Below are positions 23,305-34,718 of a stretch of 64,000 nucleotides of DNA, one piece after another; the stretch's first letter is position 1, and the number at the start of each line of letters is the position of its first letter. The translations under genes were made by a program, and so were the position numbers. The stretch comes from Glomus cerebriforme (lineage: Eukaryota; Glomeromycota; Glomeromycetes; Glomerales; Glomeraceae): NCBI GenBank assembly GCA_003550305.1, contig QKYT01000114.1, positions 107,175-171,174 of the forward strand. Reading direction: 5' to 3'. Under the pieces are notes generated by a model. The model was not told the DNA's origin. It searched no databases and worked only from the letters and a program-made list of their open reading frames with translations.

Positions 23305-25762
23305 GTAAGAATTTGTGAGTCATGTTTGATTAATCTAAATTATGTCAGTTTTACTAATTTACACCCATCGCTCCGATTGGTTAATATTATTGTACACACC
23401 AAGAAAGAACTTGGGAATAGGTGCTTCAACTTTGTCAACACCACCTCAACATAATTATGGATCAAATCATGACTTATGATGCATACTACTTTTTTTTTCT
23501 TCCTTCTTTTAATTAATTATCAGATTTGCTTTTTATGTAACTGTACAAACAAATATTTTATATTCTTTTGACCTTGACTTCTAGCTATATTTGAAATTAC
23601 GATCACATGATAATAATGAAAAAAAACTTTTTTACACTGCTACCCAGATATTTTAGTCATTGCCTCCAAATATTGATAGTGATATTAACTTAATTCTTGA
23701 TGCTACAGATGGTGTTAGGCACCCATCATCAGTAATTTTTTAGAGTTTTGGATCCACAAGGATTCTATAAAACCCTTAAGGATCTCCAATTTTATGGATT
23801 CCTTAAAAATCCTTTAATAATTTTTAAGGATCTTTTAGGATTCCGCAAGTCATTGGATTCTTTAAAGTCCTCTAAAGAAAAAAACTTTAAGGAATCCTAT
23901 TTAGCTTTACATTCATGGGGCACACCTCTACTTTGGTATCAAATTTTTTCGGGGCAGTACCCATCCAATAATATTTATGTATAGTATAATATTACGTTTT
24001 TCATATGCTACTTATACATTGCAGCTTGTCTAATTATTATATTTTTTTTTTTAATATACCAAACAACTGAAAGATAATTTTTATAAGTAATCTTTATATT
24101 AAAATAATTTTATCACAAGTTTTTTAAGTAGACAATTATAAGAACGAGAGTAATAAAATTTCAGTAAGAATTTGAATTAAGCTTTGAACTTCAAAATTCT
24201 TAAGTGTGCGTGAATTTGGTTTTTTATAGAACAAAAAAAAATCTTGAAGTTAAAAGTCTTGGAATTAAAAGTTTGAACTTTAAAAGTTCTGGTAAGCATT
24301 TTTGAGCCTTAAAGAACTGTTAGTATAAAGCGTAAAGTGTTAGTTACAGTAGATATGCAATAGTGATCTGATTCTGATTGGTTTAATATCACAACATTTA
24401 TTTTGTGCTTTTAAGTTAAAAAACAAATTTTGTTTTTAAAATTTGAATTTATTTTACGTCATATAAACCAATAAGTAACCATAGAACCATAGATATCAAT
24501 TGAATCAATGAATTATCTATGGTTGTTACGTGAAATTAACTTTTTCAAATATCATAGGAATCAATAAAAATATTTATGACGACTGATCGATCAATTAAAT
24601 CATAACTATCAAGAATTAGAAAAAGTGTTATTTACATAATAAATGATTATTAATTATAATTAATTATTAATTAATTAATAATAATAATTCCTCATATTCT
24701 CATAATTTGAAAGTTGAGAATGAAAAAAAAAAAAAAAAATGAAAATCATTTCGGATTTTATTTCGGAGATTTCGGGGGTCAAACATATGATTTCCTTAAT
24801 ACGGTAATTTTAAATGATTTGTAATTGTTATTGATAATAAATAATAAGAATGTAAAAATTTTCAAAATAAAAATAATTTAGTTTTTTTTTTATTTTCATT
24901 TTCTTTGGTAAGATCCAAGGAGTATTTTTTCCATTATTTTGGGTAACATTGCTTTTATGTATTTCATTTGATATGCATAATTTCTACTATGAAAAGATAA
25001 TTGTGTCTTCGGTAAGTTCCATATTATCAATTACATAAAGACAAAAGACTTTATATAAAAGTTTCAAATTTCAATAAATTAGGATTGAATTTATTAAAAA
25101 AAAAGGATTTCTCCTGATGTTAAACTGGTTTTTAATAGTTGAATGACGTATAACCGAAGAGACAATTTCCGGAAAAGGAAAACAATGACCTCGGGATTAT
25201 GGATTATTTTCTCCGATGCCAAAGTCCGTTTTATTTTCTGCGTCCGCAGTGAATAATGTTTGTTGTTTCCTATTTTGTCAACAGAATGTAAACAATTACG
25301 CCAATCAGATAATGCCATGTTCTTTTATTAACCAGTCATTTTGAGTCATTTATGCTCAGTAATTGCATATTTTTAAGGGTCATTATAATAATTCAAACAA
25401 TTCAAACAATAAAAAGTGACTAAATAAGAAAATTTATTGAATTAAAAATTAAATAAAAAAAAAACAAAATAAAAACAAAAAAAAAAAATCAAAAAAAAAT
25501 AAATATATAAAAAAAAAGATTATTTGAATATCAAGATATTGTCTGAAAAGTTAAGCAATGAACATGTAATTGTTATCATTAATACCAAAATCGGGGTTAA
25601 AGTTAATATAATCGGAAATTATTTATGTTGATCTATTTTGACATTTGAAAACATGTTGATCTTATTGGTAGTTGTCGATAATTTAGATAATTTAAGATAT
25701 ATTAATATTCTGGGTCAATAAAAAGATTTTTTTTTTTCATACTTTTTTCTTTCCCACTTTAC

Positions 25763-25802
<40 letters not shown>

Positions 25803-26047
25803 TAATAATAATTATAATTATAATAATAATCAGTTTTTTTGATAAAAACTAAAAAGAAAAAAGTACGAGTATCAAAAAAATGCGTTTTTTTCTTTCAAAA
25901 TTTTTATTTTTAGTTTTTTGAAGGAAAAAAAAAATCACTCCTAATTAAAAAAAAAACAAGAGGAGCATAAAAAAAAAAAAAATAAAATTAATAATTTATT
26001 AATTTATTTCACTTTTACCTCTTTCTTTAAATAAATCTTTCTTAAAT
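23305..26047. other. AT-rich intergenic region
   Basis: No gene is supported. A frame at 23748-23984 is built on inverted copies of AAGGATC/GATCCTT-type words and is probably repeat DNA. A hairpin lies at 24485-24524. Long A/T homopolymers fill 25440-25520 and 25720-26000, the last part presumably being the upstream region of the gene at 26048. Confidence 0.45.
24485..24524. repeat. hairpin with perfect 11-bp arms
   Basis: AACCATAGATA at 24485-24495 is the exact reverse complement of TATCTATGGTT at 24514-24524, with an 18-base loop containing two ATCAAT/ATTGA words. It could be a small foldback element. No associated gene is visible. Confidence 0.55.
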
Positions 26048-26614
26048 ATGGAAGATAAATCTGCAACATTAATGGTAAATAATTCAGTCTTTGTTGAAGG
26101 ATGTGCTGTAGCAGCAGCAGCCGCATTAAATTATAATTATATTCAGATGAAAGAAATTGAAAATTTCATCCATCGTTTAGAAGATAAAAGATATTCTAAA
26201 CTTGAGGAATTAGTTGAAGTTCCAAGTAAAGTAAGAGAACAAGCCGAATGTTTACAACGAGAAGTTGCGCAACTTCATAAAGAAATTAAAAGAATTGAAT
26301 TTAATATCGTTTCAAAAAAATCCGAAACTAAAGTTTTGGTTTGGTTTGAAAGAAGTAATGATATTGTTGATAAACAATATATTTTGGATTTGGAAAATTC
26401 TCAAGATGAACAAGTTAGAATGATGTGGAATGAGATTGAAGCGAAGAGGTTGGAGGGTGAAATGAAATTCAAAGAATCTCGTGAATTAATGAAATCTGGT
26501 GCAAGAAAGGTTAGAGAAGTTATTAAGAAGGAAATTGCTGAAATTGATTTGATGACCGAAAACAAAAAACAACTTTATTCCTTCTATGAACAACAATCTA
26601 TGATTTGGTGGTGA
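26048..26614 (+). CDS. coiled-coil protein of unknown function
   Basis: Single uninterrupted frame of 188 residues with gene-like codon use and an AT-rich leader directly before the ATG. Residues 1-35 include an Ala-rich stretch (GCAVAAAAALNYNY). From about 38 to the end the protein is highly charged and helical, with heptad-like Leu/Ile/Val spacing; coiled coil is likely at about 58-95 and 125-175. It ends in QQSMIWW. No signal peptide or transmembrane helix is seen. I do not recognise the family; a structural or adaptor role would be a guess. Confidence 0.75.
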   Translation: MEDKSATLMVNNSVFVEGCAVAAAAALNYNYIQMKEIENFIHRLEDKRYSKLEELVEVPSKVREQAECLQREVAQLHKEIKRIEFNIVSKKSETKVLVWFERSNDIVDKQYILDLENSQDEQVRMMWNEIEAKRLEGEMKFKESRELMKSGARKVREVIKKEIAEIDLMTENKKQLYSFYEQQSMIWW

Positions 26615-27491
26615 TTCCTTTTTTATTAAGGTATGTTTTCATATTATTTTCTGTTTTATAAAGTTTTTACCCCTTTTTTTTTAAAAAAAATATTTTAATT
26701 TTATATTTAGAAATGTCAACGGCGAAAATGAAATCATAACAAATTCATAAACATTTCGCTCTTGAAAGAAAAAAAAAAAAACTATTCTTAGTGATCGATA
26801 AACATTTTTTTAAAAAAAAAAAAATAAATAAAAGAAAATTTCTTTCTTTTTCTACCTCTTTTACAACAAAACATCATCTCCGAAAGAAAAAAAAAAATAT
26901 TAAAATTCCTACTTAAAATTATCCTCTTCATCTTTAATGTAAGTTCTATTCCCAATTTTCGATTTCTATTCTAATTTATGAAAAAAAAAAAAACATTTAT
27001 TTAGTATTAAACATGTTTCTTTTATTCTTAGCCGATAGTAAAAAAGAAAAAAACAAACAAACCTCGTCTATACTATAAATTTTCTTAATTTTCGAAATTT
27101 CTAGTATTTATTATTATATTATTATTAATTATATTACCAAAAAAAAAAAAAAAAAAAAGTTAGTGTATAGTTTAGATTTTTAGATTAGATAGAAATTAGA
27201 TTATGAAAAATTTAGTAGTAATATTAGTTAGTATTAGATTTGTATTTAGAATTTGTGTTTTTTTTTTTTGGAAAAAAAAAAAAAATTTATTAATAAAAAA
27301 AATTATCGACTTCTCGTAATAAGTTAACATCAAATTTTTTATTTATTTATTATATATATATATATATTATATATATATCAGATATTGACAAAATAATTAT
27401 ACATACATAATATATAATAAAGTAAATATATTCAATAAATAAAAGTTAATAATAATAAATAAATAACTTTAAATCCTATAAAAATGCTAAT
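26615..27491. other. intergenic, 3' regions of convergent genes
   Basis: The coiled-coil gene (+) and the intronless P450 (-) converge here. The sequence is homopolymer-rich with a TA microsatellite at 27350-27380. Part of it is probably the 3' UTR of the upstream gene. No coding frame is supported. Confidence 0.5.
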
Positions 27492-29108
27492 TTAATTTTC
27501 TTCTCTCGTCTTAATATAAATGTTTACATTTATAGGACGATTTGCAGTAGCATATTTATACTCAACATCAGTATTCTTATTAACTAATTCAATATCAAAT
27601 GTGCTAACCAATTTAACCAAATAAGTTTTCATTTGAGCCATAGCCCAAACACGACCAGGACACATACGTGCACCATTTCCAAAAGGTATAAATGAATATT
27701 TAACTATTGATTCTTTATCAGTCATGAATCTATCAGGATTAAATTTTTCAGGATCTTTAAAATATTTTGGATTATTACTTAAAATCTTTAAATCTGTATA
27801 AACTGTTGTATCAGCTTTAATCACATATTCACCAAGTTTAACATCTTCTATTGCAGCACGAGGCATAAATGATAATGTTGGAAATTTACGAATACTTTCA
27901 TTAATTACAGCTTCAAAATATTTAAGTTTTTCAAAAGATTCAAGTGTAAGATTAGGATTATCAAGTGTACCATAAACTTTTAAAACTTCTTCTCTCATTT
28001 TTAAGTAAACGTCACGATTTTGAGCTATATAATAACTAACAAATGATAAAGTATTTGAAGTTGTATCTAAACCACCAGTAAATACTTCCCGTAATATTGA
28101 ACTTAATTGATCATTTTTTAAAGGTTCATCAAATTTACCAACATTAATTTTATTTAAATCTCTTTCAGTATTTGTAACAAGTAATATTGTTAAAATATCT
28201 TGTTCAAGAGGTTGATCCAAAGGAGTATTTTCAATCTCTTTTCTTCTTTCAGAAATCATTTTTTCCAATATATTATCAATTTTATCTCTATTATCTAAAT
28301 ATTTTTTATTAATAGATTTAAGTCCTGGAAAATTTCTTCTTAAAAATGGTGAAAATAACATCATAAACATCATCGATTCATTATAAACATAAATCGATTC
28401 AGTAAATTTTAATCCATCTTTCCAAATTCCATATATTTTAGATTTTTCTCCTTTAATATTTAATGAATTAAATAAATCAGCTGTTGAAGACATTCTTTTT
28501 CCTGTAGCTGTAGTAACTACAATATCAGTTCCTAAAGCATTCATCCATTCTGAAACTTCTACTTGAATTCCTTCTTTTCCCATAAATTTCCAATATTCAA
28601 AAATTTCATCATTAATTTTACTTGATAATTTTATAGCTTCACGTAAGAATTGTGGTGCAGAAATTGATTGAATTAAAAATTTTCTATTAATATTCCAACT
28701 ATCAAGATTTCTATTTAATACAATTCCTTTAGTACCTAATCCAAGTTCATCAACTCCTTCAGAATATGCATTACGCATAATAAATTTAGTATTCTTAATT
28801 GATGAAGGTCCCCATACTTGTTCAACTAAATCTGGACTACAAATTACAACATTACGTATATTTCCCATATAAAATTCATAAATATCTCCATATTTTCTAT
28901 GAAATATATCAACTGCTGCTACAAGATCTGCTCCAATACTAAATAAATTTCCAAATAATGGTAAAGGTAAAGGTCCAGGAATTTTTGATGGACGTGTAAA
29001 ATATTGAATGTAATAATTGGTTATATATGACACGATGGTCAAAGAAATGATTGAAAAAATATTACTTTTAATAATGTATAGTAACTTTAATATTACGTCT
29101 AAAATCAT
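27492..29108 (-). CDS. cytochrome P450, intronless
   Basis: P450s are heme monooxygenases, in fungi usually on the ER membrane and fed electrons by a P450 reductase. One exon encodes 538 residues. Residues 1-35 form the membrane anchor, followed by the proline-rich hinge PSKIPGPLPLPLFGN. The I-helix oxygen-binding motif GGLDTTSN is present at about residue 345, the K-helix ExxR as ESIR, a PERF-like FNPDRF, and the heme-binding loop FGNGARMCPGR with Cys near residue 483. All are intact, so the enzyme is probably active. The substrate cannot be predicted from sequence. It differs from the second P450 in this window, which has eleven exons and a different I-helix. Confidence 0.95.
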   Translation of the reverse strand: MILDVILKLLYIIKSNIFSIISLTIVSYITNYYIQYFTRPSKIPGPLPLPLFGNLFSIGADLVAAVDIFHRKYGDIYEFYMGNIRNVVICSPDLVEQVWGPSSIKNTKFIMRNAYSEGVDELGLGTKGIVLNRNLDSWNINRKFLIQSISAPQFLREAIKLSSKINDEIFEYWKFMGKEGIQVEVSEWMNALGTDIVVTTATGKRMSSTADLFNSLNIKGEKSKIYGIWKDGLKFTESIYVYNESMMFMMLFSPFLRRNFPGLKSINKKYLDNRDKIDNILEKMISERRKEIENTPLDQPLEQDILTILLVTNTERDLNKINVGKFDEPLKNDQLSSILREVFTGGLDTTSNTLSFVSYYIAQNRDVYLKMREEVLKVYGTLDNPNLTLESFEKLKYFEAVINESIRKFPTLSFMPRAAIEDVKLGEYVIKADTTVYTDLKILSNNPKYFKDPEKFNPDRFMTDKESIVKYSFIPFGNGARMCPGRVWAMAQMKTYLVKLVSTFDIELVNKNTDVEYKYATANRPINVNIYIKTREEN

Positions 29109-30376
29109 CTTGAAAAAAATTCCTGAGAAAAAAAAAATATATTTGTTTAAAAAATAAAAAAAAGTAATGGTTATATTTATTTTTTTATTTATTTTTTTAT
29201 TTTTTTTAAGAATAGGGGAGAAAGCGAAATTTCAAACACTTTAATACCTTTTTTTTTTATATATATATATATATTATTATTATTATTATAACTATTTTAT
29301 TAAAAAAAAAAAATCAAATTAAATTGACCCAATCTAAAAAAAGTAAATTTATTTTTTTAAAGAAACCAATTGGTTCTGTTCAAAAAAACGCGGTTATACT
29401 TAAAAAAAAAAAACAAAGAATAAAAGATTAAACGACTTTAAAAAAATGGATTAAACCGGGAATTCTTTTTTCCCTTTCTTAAAAAAAAAAAAATTTTAAT
29501 GAATATGATCTGTTGATTTTCTTTCAATTCGTTAAATGTGGGAACTTCGGATTTAAGTACAACATTTTTGAATGTATTAAATATTATATAATAGTAAAAC
29601 CAACAAGAATCCTATTTCCGAATATTCCCAATTTTGAAATCGAATGAATTAAACATAAGATTTTTTCTTTTTCTTTTTTCTTTAGGATGCAACCACGTAA
29701 TTATCAAAAAGGCAACACCGAAAATGTAAAAAATGTCCGATAAATTACAGTACATACGATACATTTGGAACATTTGGACATTAGATAATCGATTAGTTAA
29801 TCGCATTATCATTATGTGTATTTTGATGATCATAACCTGTATAAGACCCTTAATCGTTTCAAAATTAGTAATTGCTAATTGGGAGAGGAAAATCTCCACG
29901 AGAACTTGAATGGGAAATTTTTGGTTAAATTTATGATGTAATAATAATATCTTAATATTATTGAGGTATTCCATTCAAAGATTCGTACTCCTGAACTATC
30001 AAATTCGATCTCTGATCACCAGATCAAAACTTATTTTGTTAGATTAAATTTATTCCGAATTTATACTGTATTCAATAAAATGAATACTCTAGTTGGGATG
30101 TTAGGGATGTGATACAATATAATCTTTATATAACTTTCAATTATCCCTAATCTAACCCTCCAATTAATCCTAATTAATCCGGCTATCTTTTTTTTTTGTA
30201 ATTTATCAACGACAAATATTAGAATTTACGTCTTATGTCGTCCCACATCACATAAAAACCAATTTAATTTTTGCTTGTAAATGTAATAATGAAATAAAAA
30301 TCACTAATTATTTGTGAATGCTAATCCAATTACTAAATAACCAACCCTTCTCTAATTTAATTTAGACAATTATCAA
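29109..30376. other. intergenic between two minus-strand genes
   Basis: The first 300 bases should hold the P450 promoter; they contain A/T homopolymers and an ATT repeat near 29270-29290. The rest is 3' flank of the ALG10 gene. A 120-codon frame on the minus strand at 29612-29974 has no family signature or codon bias and was not accepted. Confidence 0.5.
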
Positions 30377-32411
30377 TTACCACATAAATCTTTGCCATTT
30401 ATGCATCTCACTAAGCCAAACAAAAGGTTCTTGCAAAAATAAATATCCAGTTTGATAATTAACGGTAGCATATACCAAAAATTCCATAATTAATCTCATC
30501 CCACTAGGTAGTCCAATATGTAATCTAAAAATGTAATAAGGTATGATAAAATATCTAAATTCAAGTAATGGTGATGGAACTAACGAAAGGCATACTGCCA
30601 TGATGTAAATTAATATCCAGAGGAACGATTGTTGCAAAGCTTTTTTTTTTTTTTTAAAAAAAAAAAGAAAGACAAGGTTAGTAAATACAAGTTGAACTTG
30701 AAAGATTAGGAGTAAGTGGAGCAAGTCAAATAATTTAATTACCTATTGATTCTATTAAAATCCATCCTGCTACCATATAAGCAGGAATTAGCAAATATTT
30801 TATCAAATAATGTCTACGATAAATGTTCTTCCATATATAAAAAGTGTAATGTCGATTATCGCTCAATAAAAATGGATGTTCAAACCTACGCGTTTTTTTA
30901 CGCGGTTTTTTAAAAAAGAGATAAACGTTACTTAAAAATACAAATTTTTTCTTCTAAAAATGTAACTAACTTACGTGAATTGATTAATTACGAATATCAT
31001 TATAATTGCTATAATAAGCAAATATAATTTTTTTTTTCTATTTGAATTAAAGTAAATAGTTAGGTTATATAATAATATATAGTATAACTTGATTATAATT
31101 AAATTTTAAAAATACCTGTTAAACCTTGGTTTCAATATACCATTTAATAATCTTTCAACATGCTCATTTTTTAATATGATTGGTGCAGAAAATATTGCTG
31201 TAAATGAAATAAAATAGAATATTTGTGGTATATGTAAAACAGCTATATGATTCGATTTATCTCCTAAATAAATAAATATAGCACATATATATATTAGAAC
31301 ATATTAAATTAAACAATAAAATTTACAAGAATTTACCTAATACAATTCCACCATTCCATTTAAGAAAAATGATAAAACTTGAGAGAATTAAAAAATATGG
31401 AAAGAATATAATTGATAGTCTTGGAAAATTTTTTAAAGATAATATTATTAAATTTTTTATTTCTTGAATTGCAATATCTGTAAATTTTTTCGAAAATTTA
31501 GTATAATTAATACAAAATTTAACAAAGAGAATAATTTTCTTACTTGGTCTAATATTAATTCCTCTATAATAAGTCATTCTTCCTCGAATATTTGATTCTC
31601 TATTATTAGGAGATAATACTGCTAATAAGGAAGTACCCAAAATAAAACAAACCCAAATAATATTTGTTTGTCTAAATAACACGCTTATACCCCCAACCTA
31701 TTTATAAATATTTCAAAAAAATATTTAAACCTTTTTTTTTTTTTTCCTTTATATAAAAATTTGGTTTAGGAAAAAAAAACACTTACTAATGCACTCATCC
31801 AATACCTTTTTTCAAGAGATAATAAATAACTCCATAATACAAAAAAAGTTGATCCAGAATCGGTATAATATAAGAAATTATAAAACCATCCGACAGGAAA
31901 TATACTTAATATCAATGCATTAATTGATAATAAATCTCTATCTTGAAACGGATTTAATTTTATTATTAATTTCCATAATATTTGATACAATCCAATACCA
32001 AATAATATATTTATTGCTCGAAGAAAATTTATTGAACATAAATCATGTAAAAATATTGTCGATAATGGTTTTATAATTAAATTACTTATTATATATCTAA
32101 AGAAAAGATGTTTTTAGTTTGTGTAAAATTAAAAACTATGATTAAAAGATCAAATCACTTACAATCCTGGTGGTGTTGTTAATTTTGGATTCCATTCATA
32201 AAAATTCCCTTTACAATATTGTTTTGCTTGTGAAACATGAAATATTTCATCCTATTAATAGGATATTAATTTAAAGTCAACTCGTGTTCATTAGAAATAA
32301 ACTTTCTAAAGTATTTACCATATAAGGTTCCGGAACAAAATCATTTACTAAATATGCAACAATTACAAGTGAAATTGTATGTATAATTAAAAATGTCTGT
32401 TGCAAATGCAT
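30377..32411 (-). CDS. ALG10: dolichyl-phosphate-glucose alpha-1,2-glucosyltransferase (ALG10/DIE2 family), 7 exons
   Basis: ALG10 adds the last glucose to the lipid-linked oligosaccharide Glc2Man9GlcNAc2-PP-dolichol in the ER lumen, completing the donor for N-glycosylation. Exons in transcript order are 32411-32319, 32251-32163, 32096-31787, 31697-31337, 31263-31116, 30885-30743 and 30639-30377; all introns are GT-AG and in phase. The product is 468 residues, near the usual length. Family-typical blocks are visible: VPEPYMDEIFHVSQAKQYC near residue 26, TTPPGLY, LGDKSNHIAVLHIPQIFYF, HPFLLSDNRHYTFYIW and the C-terminal SPLLEFRYFIIPYYIFRLH. About 11-12 hydrophobic segments fit a GT-C-type ER membrane enzyme. 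The start is the first ATG before the conserved block. Confidence 0.94.
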
Positions 32412-33439
32412 GATCAAAAAATTCGCAAGAATTATTTGTGGTAGAAAAAAGGGGTGAGAGAATTTGATTACATTAAATAACTAAATCGTTGATCGAAATG
32501 TAGCGCAGCTGTCAATTTTTCTTCTGACTGTACACCATTAATCGTGCTTACTTAAACATTACACAACTTCGTGACACGATATGGTCATCGATTCATTGAT
32601 TACAAACCATTTATTTATTTTCCTGACCCTAAATATAGATTTCCATTCATTTTTTCCTAATTTTCGTTAAAGAAATATGGTATGCCTCAAGGGAATTAAT
32701 TCTACATTGAACTCACTTCGAAAGTCTCTGAGAAGAGCTTAGATTCGACTAAAAAACAGAACTTGTCAGAATGCGAAGAAGGCCATCAAATGAATTTACA
32801 GATAACGACAATATTGACAAAGATACTAGTTCAAAAAGGGTTATAGAGGATCCCATTGAAGAACCTCAGCAAAAGAAAGTCATCACTTGAAAGAGCAAAA
32901 AATACGTTCACCTATTATATTTATTAACAATTCCCTGGATAATTGTTGAGTTAAAAATACTGAATATTGCTCCTCCTACCAAAGCGTAAAGATAATTCGA
33001 GGAAATTAGGGGCTGACTAACCGAATTACGAAGAGTTGTCACTCCTATTTGATGAGTCTAACGAAGATATTGTTATGGAAATATTGATGAAAAGACCCTC
33101 AAGGAGGAAAATACTTGTAAGTTATAGTTCTAATGTAAACCTTAATGGTAGCATTAGGTGAGTACATATTCAATAGGTTCATTATCAAGTCCTCAATGGG
33201 TTTCATCAAAATTTAGTGTGCGGACATCTTCGAAACTAACTTAATGTTCAATCCTAGAAATCCCGTAAGTTTGATATAAATTTTATCATCATTTTCGGAA
33301 CATGATAATTGCCTTATCAATTGATACGTCTTATACACAATAGTCCTGTCACCTATCACCACCCTTCGTCACAAATTTTAATAAAAAATTTTTTTTATGA
33401 AATTTTTTACAGTACACTTTATTTTGATTTAACAATATA
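32412..33439. other. intergenic with little readable coding content
   Basis: The first few hundred bases should contain the ALG10 promoter. A 39-codon frame at 32771-32890 (start MRRRPSNEFTDN) stands alone and may be a fragment. No other feature is recognised. Confidence 0.4.
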
Positions 33440-34190
33440 ATGGAAACTTCTGGTCCTTCTAACGAAAAAGAACTCTCTACTAAAATAAACAAGAGCAATA
33501 ACAATAAAAAAAGGCTTGATGTTGGAATGAGGATACTATAAAATTGTTACTTGCATTTTTGATAGAACGAAAAGAAGAAGTGAATAATTTAAGTACAAAA
33601 CGTGGTGGTGGTGGTAATACAAAAGCAAAACCTTGGCAAGATGCGTCTGCTATATTTCTTAATGATGATTGCAAATATTCTGCTGAACAGTGTGCAAATA
33701 AATGAAAAAACATTAAAAAGAGTTACAAGGTAACTTATTTATTTTTTTTTTTTGTATTTATTAATTTAAAAACTATTTTTATTAAAAAATTTCTTTAGGA
33801 TGATATGGATCATAATAAGCAAAGTGGTAATGATCCAGTTGAAGTTCGATATAAAACAGAAGTAGAAGAAATACTTCCAAGTTTAACTCCAAAAATGTTA
33901 GATAATAGTTTGAATCTTGGTAACCTTGATAATGAAGAAGTAGCAGCTCCATTTGATGAAATTACTGGGCGAAATAAACGAAAGAATGAATCTGAATTCA
34001 ATCAAGAAGAAGCCCACAAAAAGCTCATAAGTCTGATGTTTGACAGGTCAAGGATTTACTAGAAGATCTAATGTATCAAAGAATGGAGAATCAAGAATAC
34101 AAAAGAAAGAACATAAAAGAAGAGATATAGAAAGAAAACAAATGGAAGAGCAAAGGCAAAGGGAATTTAGTCTTCAAATAATACAGCACT
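33440..34190 (+). pseudogene. SANT/trihelix-like DNA-binding protein pseudogene
   Basis: An ATG frame (METSGPSNEKELS) runs to about 33520. One base out of frame, a domain begins WNEDTIKLLLAFLIERKEE, continues through KPWQDASAIFLN and ends CANK-stop-KNIKKSYK. The helix and Trp spacing is that of Myb/SANT-like (trihelix) domains, and the stop TGA sits where the conserved Trp (TGG) is expected. A GT-AG intron (33731-33798) follows in phase, then an acidic exon (33799 onward, DDMDHNKQ...) with a later frame break near 34040 into KDLLEDLMYQRMENQEYKRK. At least two frameshifts and one nonsense change make this a recent pseudogene of a predicted DNA-binding protein, possibly derived from a transposon-related family. 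Confidence 0.65.
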
Positions 34191-34601
34191 ACCTCAGACT
34201 AATCATGCTAATTATTTATTATTATAAAATCAATGTTCTTATTTACTTATTCAATTAATTATTTTGTAGTTCCCTTTTATTATCAATCGATTTGATGCAA
34301 AATAACCCTTCGCAAATCAGTGCTACAAAATAATTAAAATGGCATTTATTCACTGTATTTTATAAATAAAAAAGCTTTTTCATTAAATGACTTTACCTTT
34401 TTTTAGTAATTTTACTTTTTTCTTTATTCTTTTAATAAATAATTAATATTATATTAGAACTAAATAATTATTATTATAATTTTTAATAAATAAAATTTTA
34501 ATTAATAACTGAAAAATTTAACCAAAAAAAATGTAAACATGACTACTAATTAATATGAAGCTTTTAAGGATTGCATAATTAATATTTAATTATTTACTAT
34601 T

Positions 34602-34718
34602 CATTTACCATATTTTATTGAAAATAAGCACCCAGCAAAAATAAGCACCACCCCAAACTTTTTCACATAAAATCCTTGCAAAAAAGGGATGCTTATTTTT
34701 AATAAAATATGGTAAATG
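34602..34718. mobile_element. MITE-like element with 32-bp terminal inverted repeats
   Basis: The left arm 34602-34633 starts CATTTACCATATTTTATT and ends AATAAGCACCC. The right arm 34686-34718 is its reverse complement with one mismatch and one indel. The 50-bp centre includes a second AAATAAGCACC word and TCCTTGCAAAAA. The element is 117 bp, has no ORF, and fits a non-autonomous DNA transposon or foldback element. Flanking direct duplications are not clear, so the exact ends are uncertain. Confidence 0.75.

Noticed and set aside
23748..23984. 78-codon plus-strand frame
   Set aside because: The peptide is built from inverted and direct copies of an AAGGATCxTT-like word, so it is repeat-derived.
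29612..29974. 120-codon minus-strand open frame
   Set aside because: It is rich in Ile, Met and Asn as expected from AT-rich noncoding DNA, has no motif, and no splice-linked exons continue it.
33480..33713. Minus-strand open frame opposite the SANT-like domain
   Set aside because: It is the shadow of the plus-strand pseudogene, whose domain is recognisable.
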